64,000 nt of DNA from Monocercomonoides exilis (GCA_001643675.2 LSRY02000013.1:1490501-1554500); one strand, 5' to 3'. Shown: positions 25,052 to 36,894, counted from the stretch's first letter. Made by a program: numbers and translations. The notes: a model not told the origin generated them from the sequence alone.

Positions 25052-26472
25052 TCATCACACCACCACATCAAACTTCTTCCATTCCTCAACATTCTTCATC
25101 AATCACATCTTCATATGGATTGGAAGCACTGAAAGAAAGAAGAAAGAAAACGGGCATCTTTTCTCCCAATGAAAAGAGATTAATCTTCAAGCCCAAGACA
25201 AAATTATGGAGAGAGTTTTCAGAAGAAACGAATATCAAAGTTTCTCTTTCCCACTTCTACAAACTCACCACCAACTTTTCCAAAGCGAAAAGACGAACTG
25301 ACCTTTGTGGAATGTGCGAGAAGCTCAACTATCTGGAAAACAAATTAAAGTCATCGCAAAACAAAAATGGACTATCTCCTGCAGAATTTCAGACTCTCAA
25401 ACTTCTTCGTCAACATCGTCTTGTTGCAGAAATGCAACGAAAACATTATCAATCAACTGTTGATAATCTTAAAGAAGGTGAGGCAGTCTTCGTCTTTGAC
25501 TTCAAAGAAAAATGGAAACTCCCTATCAGAAAAAATCAACTTCAACAGGAATTCTTCAACTATCAACAAGTTTCTCAATTCACAATCATCTCACTTCAAA
25601 AAATAAACAATCAACAAATAAAAAGAACTTTCAACTTCTTCTCCGACTGCCTCTCAAATGATCACAGATTTGTCATTGAGTGTCTGGAATCTGTGATCAA
25701 AAGACACTTCTTCTCAGACACTCACACCTTTAAGTTCTTCTGCGATTCTGGACCACACAACCGAAATCGCTTCCTTCTTCACTTCATCCTCTCAAAACAA
25801 TCAAAACTTCTTAAAAAGAAAAACACTCAACTCAACTTCTTCGCTGAGCACCACGGAAAAAATATCTGTGATAGTGAATTTGGTGCGTTAGTGAATGCAA
25901 TCGACAACTATCTTTCGACTGAACATATCACCACACTTCATGACTTGATCAACTTCTTCGAAAACAATATGAACACTTCGACATCAGCTTCTTCAACTTC
26001 ACAATCGAACAACTTCTCAACATCATCATCAAACTCTTCACCATCTTCGACATCTGTCAATAACTTTGAGCATGAGAGGTATTTTGAAGAATATGTACCA
26101 TCTCAACAAATCTCATGGCCGTCATTGACAGTCCCTCACATGAAAGACTATTTGTATTTTGAGCGCAAAGGCTCATTTGTCTGTGCTTCAGCTGTTGGAT
26201 ATCTTCCTCAACGCTCTCTGGTTGCCCTCGAATCTTCGACAATGAAAGAAAAGGTTCAACGAACAAGAAAGTCATTTCACTCTGATATCACATCATCTAA
26301 CTCTTCTCTTCTTTCTCAATCTTCTCAAGATCTTCTTTCAAGGAGATTTGAGCTTCTTCTTGACTCTTCTTCTATTAATGAATCTCAAAATTGTTCTTTT
26401 GGTGTCCCCTATTAAGAAACTAGTTGTTGTGTATGCTTAGCTGGCACTCTATCGGAAGGGTGCTGGACATGA
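22663..26472 (+). CDS. Transposase-like protein with internal ubiquitin-specific protease domain
   Basis: Three exons: 22663-22828, 22929-23159 and 23210 onward (50-bp second intron, donor GTTTGT). The N-terminal exons hold a short helical region (TMLQALSRNTSLSDLQDYG) of the kind preceding certain eukaryotic DDE-like proteins. After a Ser-rich linker comes a USP domain: Cys box GLLNLGNTCYLASLLQCM, Zn-type CQKC and CDEC pairs, His box GHYIAIVKR. After another Ser linker comes a transposase-like core: WREFSEETN, CGMCEKLN, VFVFDFKEKW, FFCDSGPHNRNR, FAEHHGKNICDSEFG, resembling the SDG..KN / HGKG.CDG signature of unnamed transposases. The catalytic Cys and His of the USP are intact. The frame meets TAA at 26413; if TAA is Gln it ends at TGA 26470. 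Confidence 0.8.
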
Positions 26473-26551
26473 CTGTTCGTATTAGATATTGCAGCCTTCG
26501 GGCTGCTTTATCCGGACCTGGATACGACGAACAGCCTCCCAGGTGCACAAC
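26426..26551. other. GC-rich multi-stem sequence, possible structured RNA
   Basis: In a very AT-rich 3' region, these ~125 bases fold on paper into nested stems: GTTGTG/CACAAC (26426-26431 with 26546-26551), CTGG/CCAG, GCACTC/GGGTGC (26444-26449 with 26458-26463), and a three-way junction closed by GTTCGT/ACGAAC (26475-26480 with 26527-26532) that contains a perfect 6-bp hairpin with a TTCG tetraloop (26491-26506) and ATCC/GGAT. It could be a ribozyme, a small ncRNA or a transposon 3' element. I could not match it to tRNA, hammerhead or group I intron cores. Confidence 0.45.
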
Positions 26552-27335
26552 AGTTAGAATCCGATTGTTTTCTTACTGTTTCTGTCCCGATAATGTCCCT
26601 ATAATTAATTTGGTTATTGTCCCGCATATATTTGTATTTATCGAGATTCATTAATAGAGAGAGTTGTGAGGGAATTCATTGATCTTTGAGTGAGGTTTTT
26701 GGAAGGGAGAGTTATTGAGAGTGTGAAGTGATGTTTTATCATTGTGTCTGTCTTTTTTCTTTGTTGGATTTGATCTTTTTGAGTCAAAGTTAGAGAAATA
26801 TCAGAAAGGGAAGAGTGGATTAAAAACAAAAGAAAAACAGTCAAGTTTGTTTTTGGACTTAAAATATTTGTAATCTTTTTTGTTTGGTATTGCCATTGAT
26901 TCCATGAATCAGCTGTTTTGGTGCGACCTTTTCTTTTTCCTTTCATTGTTCAAAATTGTTGACATTTAGTTAACATTTGGTGACTGTTTTGATGATTATG
27001 TGATGGAATTATGTTTTTTTGAAAGATATTGAATCTGATTAGAAAATTTCTGACTGTTTTCAATTTTTTTAATGATCAATATCATGAAGTACTTTTTGTT
27101 TATTTATGTCATTCTGATTGGTGAACGATTGTTAATTTTTAACGTATTTTTTTCATTTCATTGATATTTTTTCCATTTCGATTTTGACTCAGATTCGAAA
27201 ATATTAAATTTTTTTATCTTGAATTCAACTTCAGTTTTTTCCATATTACTTAAATTAACGTTAAAAGCAATTAGTATTTATTTGAAAGAAATGAATTTTT
27301 GCAAATAGATCAACAAACAATTAACTGTTTCACAA
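26552..27335. other. AT-rich 3' part of the 5.7-kb element
   Basis: Mostly non-coding. A minus ORF (26946 to 26638) begins with a basic KGKRKGRTK stretch and could be a tiny second gene or its first exon, but support is weak. Confidence 0.35.
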
Positions 27336-27551
27336 AAGATCTCAATGATCATAAAAAAATTTTCATTACTTGGGAATTTGCAGAAATCGTTATTAACCTA
27401 ATGAAACACTTCAACAATATATAAATATTATCTTGATATATCAAAAAAGCATTTCTGCAAATTCCTGATCAACAAAAAAAAATGAAATTTGAAATGGGAT
27501 TTCAATGAAGAAAAAGGTTTGATATTTCGTGTTGACACTTTATTTTCGAAA
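27336..27551 (-). repeat. Right TIR of the 5.7-kb element
   Basis: Mirror copy of 21866-22084. Confidence 0.75.
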
Positions 27552-27676
27552 TTTTTCTTAATCTGCCAAAGACTCTATTATTAAATTTTGAATATTTCTT
27601 TTGCTTTTCTTTTTAGAAATTCTGTGGTTCTTTCTCAACTGAAGCCATAGTTGAATTTTGTTGTTTTCCGTTTCTT

Positions 27677-30600
27677 ATGGAGAGAAATCAAATTATTCTT
27701 TGTTTGTCCTTCAAGGCATTTTATTTATTTATTTATTTTTTAATTTTAATTTTATTTCCAAGTCTTTTATTTTCTTCTTCTTCTGCTTCGTCAAATGCTG
27801 GTTTTCCGGCTTCCTCATGTCCGATTTCAAGTGATCAAACCAAGAATCCCTCTTCATCATCATTTTCTTCTTCTTCTGTTTCACTGCTGAGCATGCCATC
27901 AACTGCATTCGGAAGAGCACTCAAACGAAGCGGAGGGAGAAAAGCGCTTGCTGCCTTCAAGCGGACAGTTCGTCTGAAGACATACACAAACTCAAGAATT
28001 GCTCCACCAGAGTTCAAATCAGAAGTGCTAGGGCTGACAAATAAGATGGGAGGAAGTGGAAATAACATCATTAATAATAATAATAGCAGTAAGAGGATGA
28101 AGCTATTTCGTGTGGTGATGGAACAAGTGTCGCTGGCTATTCCAAGAGGAAGACCACCGAAGATGCGGAAGAAGAAGATGATGACAGCGATGGGGCTGAT
28201 TCAGCAGGTGCAGAAGAGCGAAGGAGGAGCAAGTGCAAATGTGACTGTACAGTATTCGAGGTGTTTGGAGTCAGCTGCCGCGGCATTGGAGAGTTAGAGG
28301 AAGCTTGGAAACAAAGAGAAAGTGAAAGAAGATGAGAATGGAAAAAGGAAAAAGGAGAAAGATAAGGAAAGAATTATTTCAGTGTTTGATGAGCTTCCTT
28401 CAGATGAATAGGAGTTTTGAAGGCAAAGAGGAGCAAAGTGCAGAGGGAAAGCGGGAGTGAAAGGGGAAAAAAAGCGAAAGGAAAAGCATTCCAATCAAAG
28501 ACAAGTCCGATGATGGGTTCATAAGCTGTCCTAAGTGAGCTTCTTTCGAAAAAGTTGGAGCTGCTTTGTGTGGCAGATGGCAGCATCACATTTGACTCTT
28601 CTGAATCTGACACTCGTGAGACAAGTGGAAGAAGCAGAAGTGACATTGAGTGGAATGGCTATGACGAGGAAGTGGATGATAAGGAGGAGGAAGAAGAAGA
28701 AGAAGACGTGGAGTTAGACAGGATTCTTAGTGCAAAGATATCCATGACAAGCACACGGGCAAATCGGCAGACACCGAAAAAGATCAGATTTGTTTTTGAA
28801 TATGGCACCTCTACCACATTCAACTCAGCAAAAATAAGAGAAAACAGCTCAATCGAAGCAACATTTATAACAACTGAGATGAAGGACAGGGAGAAAAGAG
28901 ATTCACTTACGAAGTTGATGAAGAACACACTGAAGCAGACACATGGAAGGATCATTCCAACAATCAATCCAGCCGATTTTAGACTTTATGCAAATCTCGT
29001 GCAGGAAGAGGAAAGCAAGGCAAAGAAACAAAAAAGAAAGATGTGGCTAAGAGGGAAAGGGAAGAATGAGTATTATTTGAAGCGGAATGAAGAGAGGAGA
29101 GAGAGAATGAACGGAGCTGGTGCAGCTGACACTGAAGAAGCAAAAGAATACTATGAAGATAACGACAATTACGATAGCGATGATAGATACGTTAGCGGTG
29201 GTGAAGACAGTTTGGATATAACACGATTTGCTGATACATCAAATGCCGATGAAACAGAAAAGACAACAGAAAGAGAAAAAGACCCAAAAACACTCCTTGC
29301 ACTGCGCTTCTCTCACAAACAGCAAAAAGCTCTTTCATCGATATCCCAAAAGAGCTATCACAAGAAGTCGAGTTTTGTTTTCTCACCCACCTCAACCATC
29401 TCCAGTGGAGAGCTTTGTCCGATGCCTCTTCAGATTTCTTTTCCTTCAGCTAAGTTCACAAAGAAAAATGGAGAGAAAGAAGAATACAAGAACACAATTG
29501 GCTCAGACGGAGGCAGAGAAGCGCTGCAGAGCCCGCGCAGAAGACACAGCAATTACAGTTTATTAGCTGTTTCTGTGTCACGAAGACATCTTGTCCTGTC
29601 TGCCATCAGAGCAGCACTCGGCAGAGAATTGCAGGCGCATCTCAGAGCAGCTGCGGAAAACGGGTTTGCGATAGCTTCTTCTTCTGCAAGTGTGTCTTGT
29701 TAGACGGCATGCCAATGCAAATGGAGAAGATAGAGGAGGAGGAGTAGATGACCTTGGGAACAATTCTGTGTTTGGGGAGAAAAACAAACAGAAGACAGGG
29801 CCGAAGAAGCTGTTTGTGAGGTTGATGAACAGATTGGGTAGGATGAAGGCGCTTCTTTGCTTCACTCTCTCGGAAAGGCGCTATCCCATCTTTTCAACCA
29901 GCTCGGGTCACCTCAGCTTCCAAAGCCCATTACGATTCCATCATCTTATGCTGGGGCAACAGGGGGAATATTGGCGAATGATGCGAACAAGTTTCTGGCT
30001 CTGCTGTGTGGAACGAGGCTGTTCAGCTTGGGGGGAGAAGATGCAGTGAGAGATGCGCAACTGGTGGAGAACATGAGAAAGCAGATGAATGTATGGAAAG
30101 GAGAAGGAAGTGCAGCTGTGGAAGGAGGGGACAGTGCAAATGGTCGAAAAAGCTGTTCTGTGAAGAAAGGGGAATCTTCGGAACTGTTCCTGCTGTACAG
30201 AAAAAGATCAATAGGAAGAATGACGACAATAACTTCTCTTTGGATGCAATGGAAAGAGAGTTATATACAATCAATGCGAATATTCTGCTTGACCCACTTT
30301 TGTTTGCTTCGTCTGTCTTTTTCAAAAACCAACAACTTCTGCTGTCTGCCTCAGAAAATACAATTTTAGTTCCTCCTCAAAGAACGGCATATGTCCCATC
30401 CATCGGAGAAATTCTACTCGAACTGACAAATCCATCTTTTCAGTTTGCTCCGCCGCTCATTGAACATCCACAGAAAAAAGAGAAGCATTCAATTCTGCCT
30501 TCTTCTCTCAAGTTTTCATGAGCGCTTCTTGTCAACATGTGCCCTCTCCCTCTTTCTCATCCACTCACTCCAATCGTCCGCACTCTGCTTTCAAAGATGC

Positions 30601-33600
30601 TTTCAGTATCTTTCACTTCATCTTCCATGTTCTCCATCCCTTCTTTATTCACCTCCTTCGTCACTTCTATTTCCATTTCTCAGTCCATACCATCCTTCAG
30701 CGCAACGCCTTCCATCATCTCGTTCTCCATGCAACCCCTCGACCCTTCTGCCGCGTAGTCCAATCTCCAGCTGCTTCGTCTGCTGGCAACGCGGGCTGCA
30801 CTCACCGCTATTGTCACCGCTCTTCGCAAGCTGATGGTGAAGAAGGACTTGCTCCATTTAATATTAGCCATATTCGAGACACACCATGTCCAGAAACCTT
30901 CTTCTTCTCCTTCGATGTTCATTTCTGCCTCTCTCATCCAGCGATTGGAGGTTGTTGGCGCTGCATTCGCACAAGCCACACCTTCCGCTTTTGCTTCTGT
31001 CCAGCAAACATCTGAGTCTCAGTCAACTTCATTGGAATCGAATATAACAACAGATGCACTGGACCTGAGTGGATCTTCAAATTCTGCTGCTGATGAAGCT
31101 AATACAACTTCTGTTGGCATGCGATAAATGCATAAGGAACAGCAAGTGGAAGAAGAGGAGAACTTCCCTATCAGATAAAGAAAGACTAATTCTCAGCAAT
31201 TCTTCCACATCAGCTTCAGATAAGCGTAACCTCCTCTCAGTTTCCTCTCTTTTTGCTTTCGCAATCTCCTTCTCCTTCTCCCTCTTCTCCGTCATTCACA
31301 TCAATAAATTCTCCATCCTCAGTTTCCCTCCCTTTTCCTTCGACTCATTCTCTTCCACTTCAGAGTGGAAAACGAACATCTCCTTCTTTTTCTTTTCTCC
31401 CATCCATCAGGAACAATTCCTAAGAATTCGACGATGAGAAGTCAACTTTCTCGAATTCTCTCATTTGTTAAAGGATGCTCTATCATCTTCACCTGCAACT
31501 GTCCTACTTGCTCTGCTTATCTCACAGCTACAATCTAATTCATAATCTTCTTCTTCTTCTTCTTCTTCACCTCCTCCTCCTCCTTCTTCTTCAATAACAG
31601 AAATAACACCTTTATCATCATCTTCTTCTTCTTCTTCTCCTTTCAATAGAAGGTGATTCAATGAAAGAATTTGGCACAACCGAAGACTCAGAAGCAGCTC
31701 TTCTGCAGCGTCTGGCATTGAACGAACTTGATTCCCGTCTCTCAGACGCAGAGCGAAGGTGGATTTATCACTCCAACTTATCCTATTCACTTGGGTGTTC
31801 TGCACTTCCTATTGTGTCGCCATCTTCTCTTCTCACACCAGGCACGCAAATTCACTCGTTTCCTGCGCCTTCTGTCTCCTTCTCTCTATTTCCCCCGCCG
31901 CCTCCCCCGCGCGTGTGCGAAAGATGATCCTGTCAGAAAGAGAAAGATTAAAACAGTTTGTGACCCTCCACGTGCGCAGCCGCCTCTTCCACATCTGCAC
32001 ATTCTGTGGGAACAGCAACAGCCACCTCAGCTCTGCTACCACAGACGTCCTCGCCTCTTTCTTCAGCGGCGGAGACAGCATCGACGACCCTGATATCACA
32101 GGAGCCAAATGGGCAAAAGAATGCCTGCGCATCAGTTCCCCCACTGTCCAGCACGCTGCTTTGCTCGCCCTCAACCGCCTGGCTGAAACTCACCCGCCCT
32201 CAAAGTACTTCGACTTGTGGTACCCGATCTTTCCTGAGCTACTGAATGCAGAGCAGATGAAGAGGTACTGCGAGGTCGACCGCTCCCTCTCCGCCTCGCT
32301 TGTCGCGCTGTTTGCATCGTCTGCTGTCAGCTTTGAGCACATTTCAGTTGCAATGCCTCGCATGCTCCTTTTATTGGGTATCCCAAACACAGCTCTTCAG
32401 ACAACCGTCCTGCAGATCCTGTTGGAGGCAACGAAGAGGGGAGAAAGCGAGCGTCTGTCGCTGGATTCCCTCAGAGCCATCGAGTGGGCGTCTGCAGGGC
32501 TGAGATCAGTTCCAGATGAGCTTATCTTTGGAGCCCTGCAGTTCTTTGTGGTGATGCTGGGCACGATACACAACCGGCCTGACGCTGACAGCGCCATCAC
32601 TTCTATCACACGAAGGAGGGAATATAATGGAGAGCGGTTTGGCTGCCCCTGCGAAATGCAGGCAGTGAAGATGTGCTCGTTCACGTTCGAGTCGATGCTG
32701 AAGCTGATCAACCCGCTCACGCACGCGCCACGCACAGTCTCTTTGGCTGTTGCTTGCATTTCGGCCTTTGCTGAACTGGGATTTGGAGCAGAAGATGTGA
32801 TGGAGGACAGGATTGCGCTGCAGCTGTATCAGAAACCGGAGGAAAGGGCGTCGTTTTTCTTTTCTCCGGCTTCTTCTCCTGGTGGGAGCGGGAGTGGGAG
32901 CGGAAGAATAGCATCAGCAGCAAATGCGACGGAGGCAATGTATTCTTCTTCTTCCTCTCCCTTTCACTTTCCCTCTTCATATTCCTCTTCCGACCAAAAA
33001 CTTCACTTCGACTCCGGCACCTGCTTCATCCGCCTTCTCATATCCCTCTTTTTCACCAAGTTCCCTTCCCTCACCTCTCTCTCTTCCCTCTCCTCCACCA
33101 GCCCCAACGCCTACCTCCGCCTCTACCCAACTCCTCCTCTCGTCCACGCCGCCCGCGCCTTAACCCACTTTGCCAAGCAAGACAGACGCATAGCACATTC
33201 TTTGTCTTCTATCAGAATCAGTTTCCCCTCCTGGCCTTCCACACATATCTTGCTCTCTTCTGTTGTTCCGCAGCTGCTGGAGACGATGGAGGGAATAAAC
33301 TTGGCGAATGTGCTGAGTTTTGTGGCGGTTGTGTTTGAGATTAGCAGGGCTTTTAGAAAGCAGCTGGTGGAGATGGATATCTTTGGGATCGTGCTGAAGA
33401 TGACAAGAATGGGAGGGGAGGCGTATGCGAAGAAGAGGAAAGAGGAAGGAGAAGAAGAAGGAAGTAACAAAGAAGTGGATGATAATAATAAAGAAGGTGA
33501 TATAAGAGAAACTTCCATAGATTCAGATAGAAAGCACGTATTCAGCCCAAGTCCGCTATCTCCTTCGAATTTTGCTCAAAACAATGCAACTTCAGAAAAT

Positions 33601-33759
33601 AATCCCTTCATCGCCCCGATCGCTTCCCCAACCCCTCCAGAACTAATTCCTGCAGACATCAAAAGCAGCTTAAATAGAAAGCATATAACACCGCTGGATT
33701 CAGAAGAAGCTGAAAATGAAGAGAATGAAGAAGATAATGACAACGATAATGATGAATGA
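27677..33759 (+). CDS. Very large helical-repeat protein, several frame slips
   Basis: Coding signal runs for 6 kb on the plus strand but changes frame several times. Segment 27677 to about 28408 has a Ser-rich start, the AT-hook-like PRGRPPK, and in-frame TAG 28295. Segment 28408-29700 (TAA 28522 between GS and AVLSELLSKKLELL) is acidic/basic. Segments to about 31125 include ATRAALTAIVTALRKL after TAG 30756. The best part, about 31920-33759, reads as ARM/HEAT helices (VQHAALLALNRLAETH, VPDELIFGALQFFVVM, HAARALTHFAKQD) and ends in an acidic tail with TGA 33757. GC content is well above the flanks. Introns could explain some switches. I recognise no named family. It is divergent from the ARM gene at 20-21.5 kb. 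Confidence 0.5.
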
Positions 33760-34385
33760 AGTTCAAACGAAAGAGAAGAAAGAGACGATATTGTAATTGA
33801 AAATGAGGGAGAAAGAGAAAGAAGTTTAGAAGAAGAAGAAGTTGAGAATATCAGCAGACAAAGCAGAAGATGAGAAAGAAGAGAGGTAAGAAGAGCGATC
33901 ACTGCCGCATCGCGGAATTCTCGTCGGAGTGTGCAGACAGCTAGCCGTTCAGTCGATGCTTTCTCAACAGCCTCAGCTGCTGCTGGCACACTCAATGCCT
34001 CATTCTCTGCTTCTTCTTCTTCTTCTTCTTCTTCTTCTTCTTCTTCAATTTATTCTTCTTCTTCTTCCTTTTCTTCTTCTTCACCTTCTTCTTCACCTTC
34101 TTCTTCTTCTTCTCCTTCTTTCTCCTTCTTGGATATTTCTTTTTCTACGCTTCTTCTTCTTCTTCTTCTTCTTCTTCACATTCTTCTTTGCCTTCTTCTT
34201 CTTCTTCTTCTTCTTCCTCTTCCTCTTTCTATTTCACTTCTACTACTACGATCACTTTTTCTTCTTTTCCTAATCGTATTTCTTCATTTTTTGCATCTTC
34301 ATTTGGGAAAATAGCAGAAATAAAAAAGAATGGAATTTATGAAGAAATCAACTTATTAAAAAAACGAAAAGAAGATGATTAGTGA
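33760..34385 (+). CDS. Ser-rich coding-like stretch, possible continuation of the previous gene
   Basis: After TGA 33757 the same frame continues with coding-like text (SLEEEEVENISRQS, TGA 33871, REVRRAITAASRNSRRS), then a long Ser run encoded by TTC/TCT repeats. A frame slip leads to FGKIAEIKKNGIYEEINLL and TAG followed directly by TGA at 34380-34385. It is either a separate small gene or the C-terminal end of the large one read past a nonsense TGA. Confidence 0.3.
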
Positions 34386-34389
34386 ATGA

Positions 34390-36300
34390 AGAGAATGAAG
34401 ATAAAGAGAAGAAGAATTTGATTTGTCAATAAATGATGATTGGAAATTTGAAAGAAAAAAATGAAGGTATTGATAAATGTTAAAGTTAAAAAGAAATGGA
34501 GAGAAGTTTGAAGAGAAGACGTCGACGAACAGTAACAGTACGCGACAACGAAGCAAGAAGAGTTCGTTGAATGTCAGAACCATTCCGTCCGTTTCTTCTT
34601 TTTCATATGCTCTTTGGAGCATTGCAACAATCATCATGGAAGGGAATTGATTGGCGAAGCAGAGGAAAGAATATCCACCGTTTCGTTTCTATGTGAGTAA
34701 ATGAAAGAGCATTCAGGAGCCTTTCCAGGGCTAGGCAATGAGGAGTACACAAAAGTTAGAGCAGTTGCTGTTGTGGAAGGTGGAGGGGAAATTCAGGATG
34801 GAGAGGCTGTCGTTGGTGAGTTGAAAGTGGCCTTCGAGCATGCTTCGACAGAGCTGGCCGAGAAAAATGATAGTAAAGATAAAGCGCATCATGATGAAGG
34901 AGATTTCTGACATTTTTATTCCAGAAAGATAAAGAAGAACTATGCTTTTGCTAACATTGGCGAGGACTGTTATAAAAAGATGTTCAAAAATGCTTATTGA
35001 TTCATCGTCAAGCATAAGCAAAGTTGAAGCAACTTTGAGAACTGAGAGGTTGATGTGGAAAAGATTAAGGGAGTAAGCAGTGAGAGTACAAGAAGCATAA
35101 GGAAAGAGGCGAAAGGGATGAACAGGTGCGTTGGAGAGGTGAGTGGTGTTTTTGCAGGCACAAAGCAGTTTTGAGTTGAGGCAGACATGTTGGTTGGAAG
35201 GAGAAAAAAGGGATAATTCGAAGGAACAATTGAAGCAGAGGTGGCTTAAAGGATGATGCAGCCATTGAGAAACACAACGGAAGCCAACTGATGGTGTTCA
35301 AATGAACAAGATCAAGACTTCTGGAGATAAACCAGAATCGGAATATGGAAAGAGAGATATGGGCTTCGAAAGAGAAGGAGGAGATCCAGAAGATATTGAC
35401 GAGTGTTGTCGATGCAGAGGATTAATGTGCAAGCGGGTGATCTGCTGGCTTTATCGACGAATATCTGTTGGACGCAGTAGAAGAAGAAGAGGATGAGATT
35501 GTGATCGACATCGAAGTTGAGGCCGGGACGGGAGGAGATGGCGTCGCAAAAGGAGGCTTCTGTGACGAGAGAGAGTTGGAAAAAGTGAAGGGAAAAGAGG
35601 AACTCGTTGTTTAGGCTTGGATGCTGCAGCACTGGAGAAAGATGCACTTGCCCGCAAAGGAGTTATTCAAGGCTCAGCGGAGAGCGAGGAAGGAAATGAA
35701 GTTGGCAGATGCGACAGCTTTGTGAGAGCAGTCGAGAAAGATTCAGTCGCTGTTTGTTGAGCAAGTGATGATGCACTGGATGAGGATGCAAATCGATACG
35801 CGCAACTGTTGAACACTCACGCCTCGGCAGCACAGCCTTCAGCACATCTCCTCTCCGCTTTCCCGCTAGAACTGTCCCGTTGCATGACAGCACGATGTTG
35901 GTGATGTTGGCAAAGTCCAAAGCGAAGACATTTCTAATGTCTGTGGCCGCCAACCTCGAGACAGTCTTTCCGGCCAGTGTGTGGGCTGAAAACATCGAGG
36001 TCAGCGACAGTGATCAAAGAAAACGAGACTGAGAGGGATTTGAGTTCAGAGGAAGTGGATGCAGAAACTGACACAATATACATGAAAAGGAGAGGGCGCA
36101 GTTGTTATAAGACACACGCACTTCAACCGCTTCCACAGTTGCATATGAAAAAGGTGTTTGTGGAGTCTGCATATAAAAAGAGCAGCCTGCAAAAGCCGAG
36201 CAACTGAGGAGGTAGTATCAGGATGAAGGATGAAAGACGAGGAAGATGATGAAGGATTGAGAGAGGGGAAAAAGAAAAAGTTCAAGTGAAGATTTTCGTT
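34390..36300 (-). pseudogene. Disrupted minus-strand coding region
   Basis: Codon-like composition is clear on the minus strand (for example LAGKTVSRLAATDIRNVFALD and NITNIVLSCNGTVLAGKRR near 35.9 kb; ESISIFEHLFITVLANVSK near 35 kb), but no frame stays open and no start-to-stop model emerges. The text vaguely recalls RCC1/BTB-type proteins; I do not assert it. Probably a decayed or heavily mis-sequenced cargo gene at the right end of the 23.8-kb insertion. Confidence 0.35.
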
Positions 36301-36894
36301 CTGTGGAAGATTTAAAATTGTCTGAATGAGAAAATCTTAAATATCATGTTGTTTCTTTTGTAATTTTTTTCAATAGCTTTGATCAATTAATTTAAATAAC
36401 TAATTTAAAGAATTATTAATTTAAATACAATTATTAACAATGAACAATTGTTTATTCGACAAATATTATGTGCTTCCATCATATTTCTCTATATGCGTTA
36501 ATGAAAATTATTCGTTTTCTATAAATGTTTCAAGATCTTCATAGTCAATTTATAAAATTCTTTGCATTAACATCATAAAACTAGTTTTTTAAATAAAAAA
36601 TAGATTGATTTCATATTGTTATTATTGTTTTCACGTTTAAAATACCAGTGAACATTTGTATCGTTCTGTTTATTGAATTATCGATATTTTCTATTAATTT
36701 TTTATGTTTTCTTCAAATTTTGTAATAAAAACAATTAAAATCAAATTAAAATCAACAAATTAATAATTATAATAATATATTAATGCATATTTTCGCAAAT
36801 TTTTTCTGAAATATTTTCTTATAAACCAAACCCTTAATAAAATAATTTTTTGATCAAACTTCGTAATTTTTTATGATATCATAAAAAATCACCC
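36301..36894. other. AT-rich right end of the 23.8-kb insertion
   Basis: Non-coding, A/T-rich DNA ending in the terminal inverted repeat (TATGATATCATAAAAAATCACCC region, with CCC at 36892-36894). The left end (13085-13776) has a similar AT-rich character but no extended similarity beyond about 30-50 bp. Confidence 0.6.

Larger units (their letters stand above)
21866..27551 (+). mobile_element. 5.7-kb TIR transposon encoding a USP-transposase fusion
   Basis: Inverted arms of about 215 bp (about 21866-22084 and 27336-27551) match closely; both contain GGAATTTGCAGAA and, about 100 bp inward, its inverse TTCTGCAAATTCC, likely paired protein-binding sites. Outermost bases read TTTC(A/G)AAAA(C/T)AAAGT. 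I could not settle the target duplication. The single long gene (22663-26.4 kb) encodes a transposase-like protein. The element is inserted between the two divergent host-like genes of the 23.8-kb insertion. Confidence 0.75.
13085..36894. mobile_element. 23.8-kb TIR-bounded insertion carrying host-like genes
   Basis: The left end GGGTGATTTTTTTTGATATC and the right end (ending TATCATAAAAAATCACCC) are inverted copies over about 27 bp with a palindromic TGATATCA core. Flanks are ATAT at 13081-13084 and 36895-36898, a 4-bp duplication. Collapsing the duplication restores the transposase frame (..ISSY then RKALVPAL..). The cargo is a ubiquitin-specific protease gene near the left end, SR140-like, coiled-coil and ARM/HEAT genes, a large gene at 27.7-33.8 kb, disrupted minus-strand coding DNA at 34.4-36 kb, and a nested 5.7-kb element. 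No obvious transposase of its own was found. It could instead be composite, with host DNA trapped between two short elements. Confidence 0.75.

Noticed and set aside
26426-26551. tRNA or hammerhead reading of the GC-rich stems
   Set aside because: No proper D/T arms or anticodon loop spacing, and no CTGATGA...GAAA core.
13085-36894. Polinton/Maverick or virus-derived element
   Set aside because: No protein-primed polymerase, integrase, packaging ATPase or capsid-like reading frame seen; target duplication is 4 bp, not 6.
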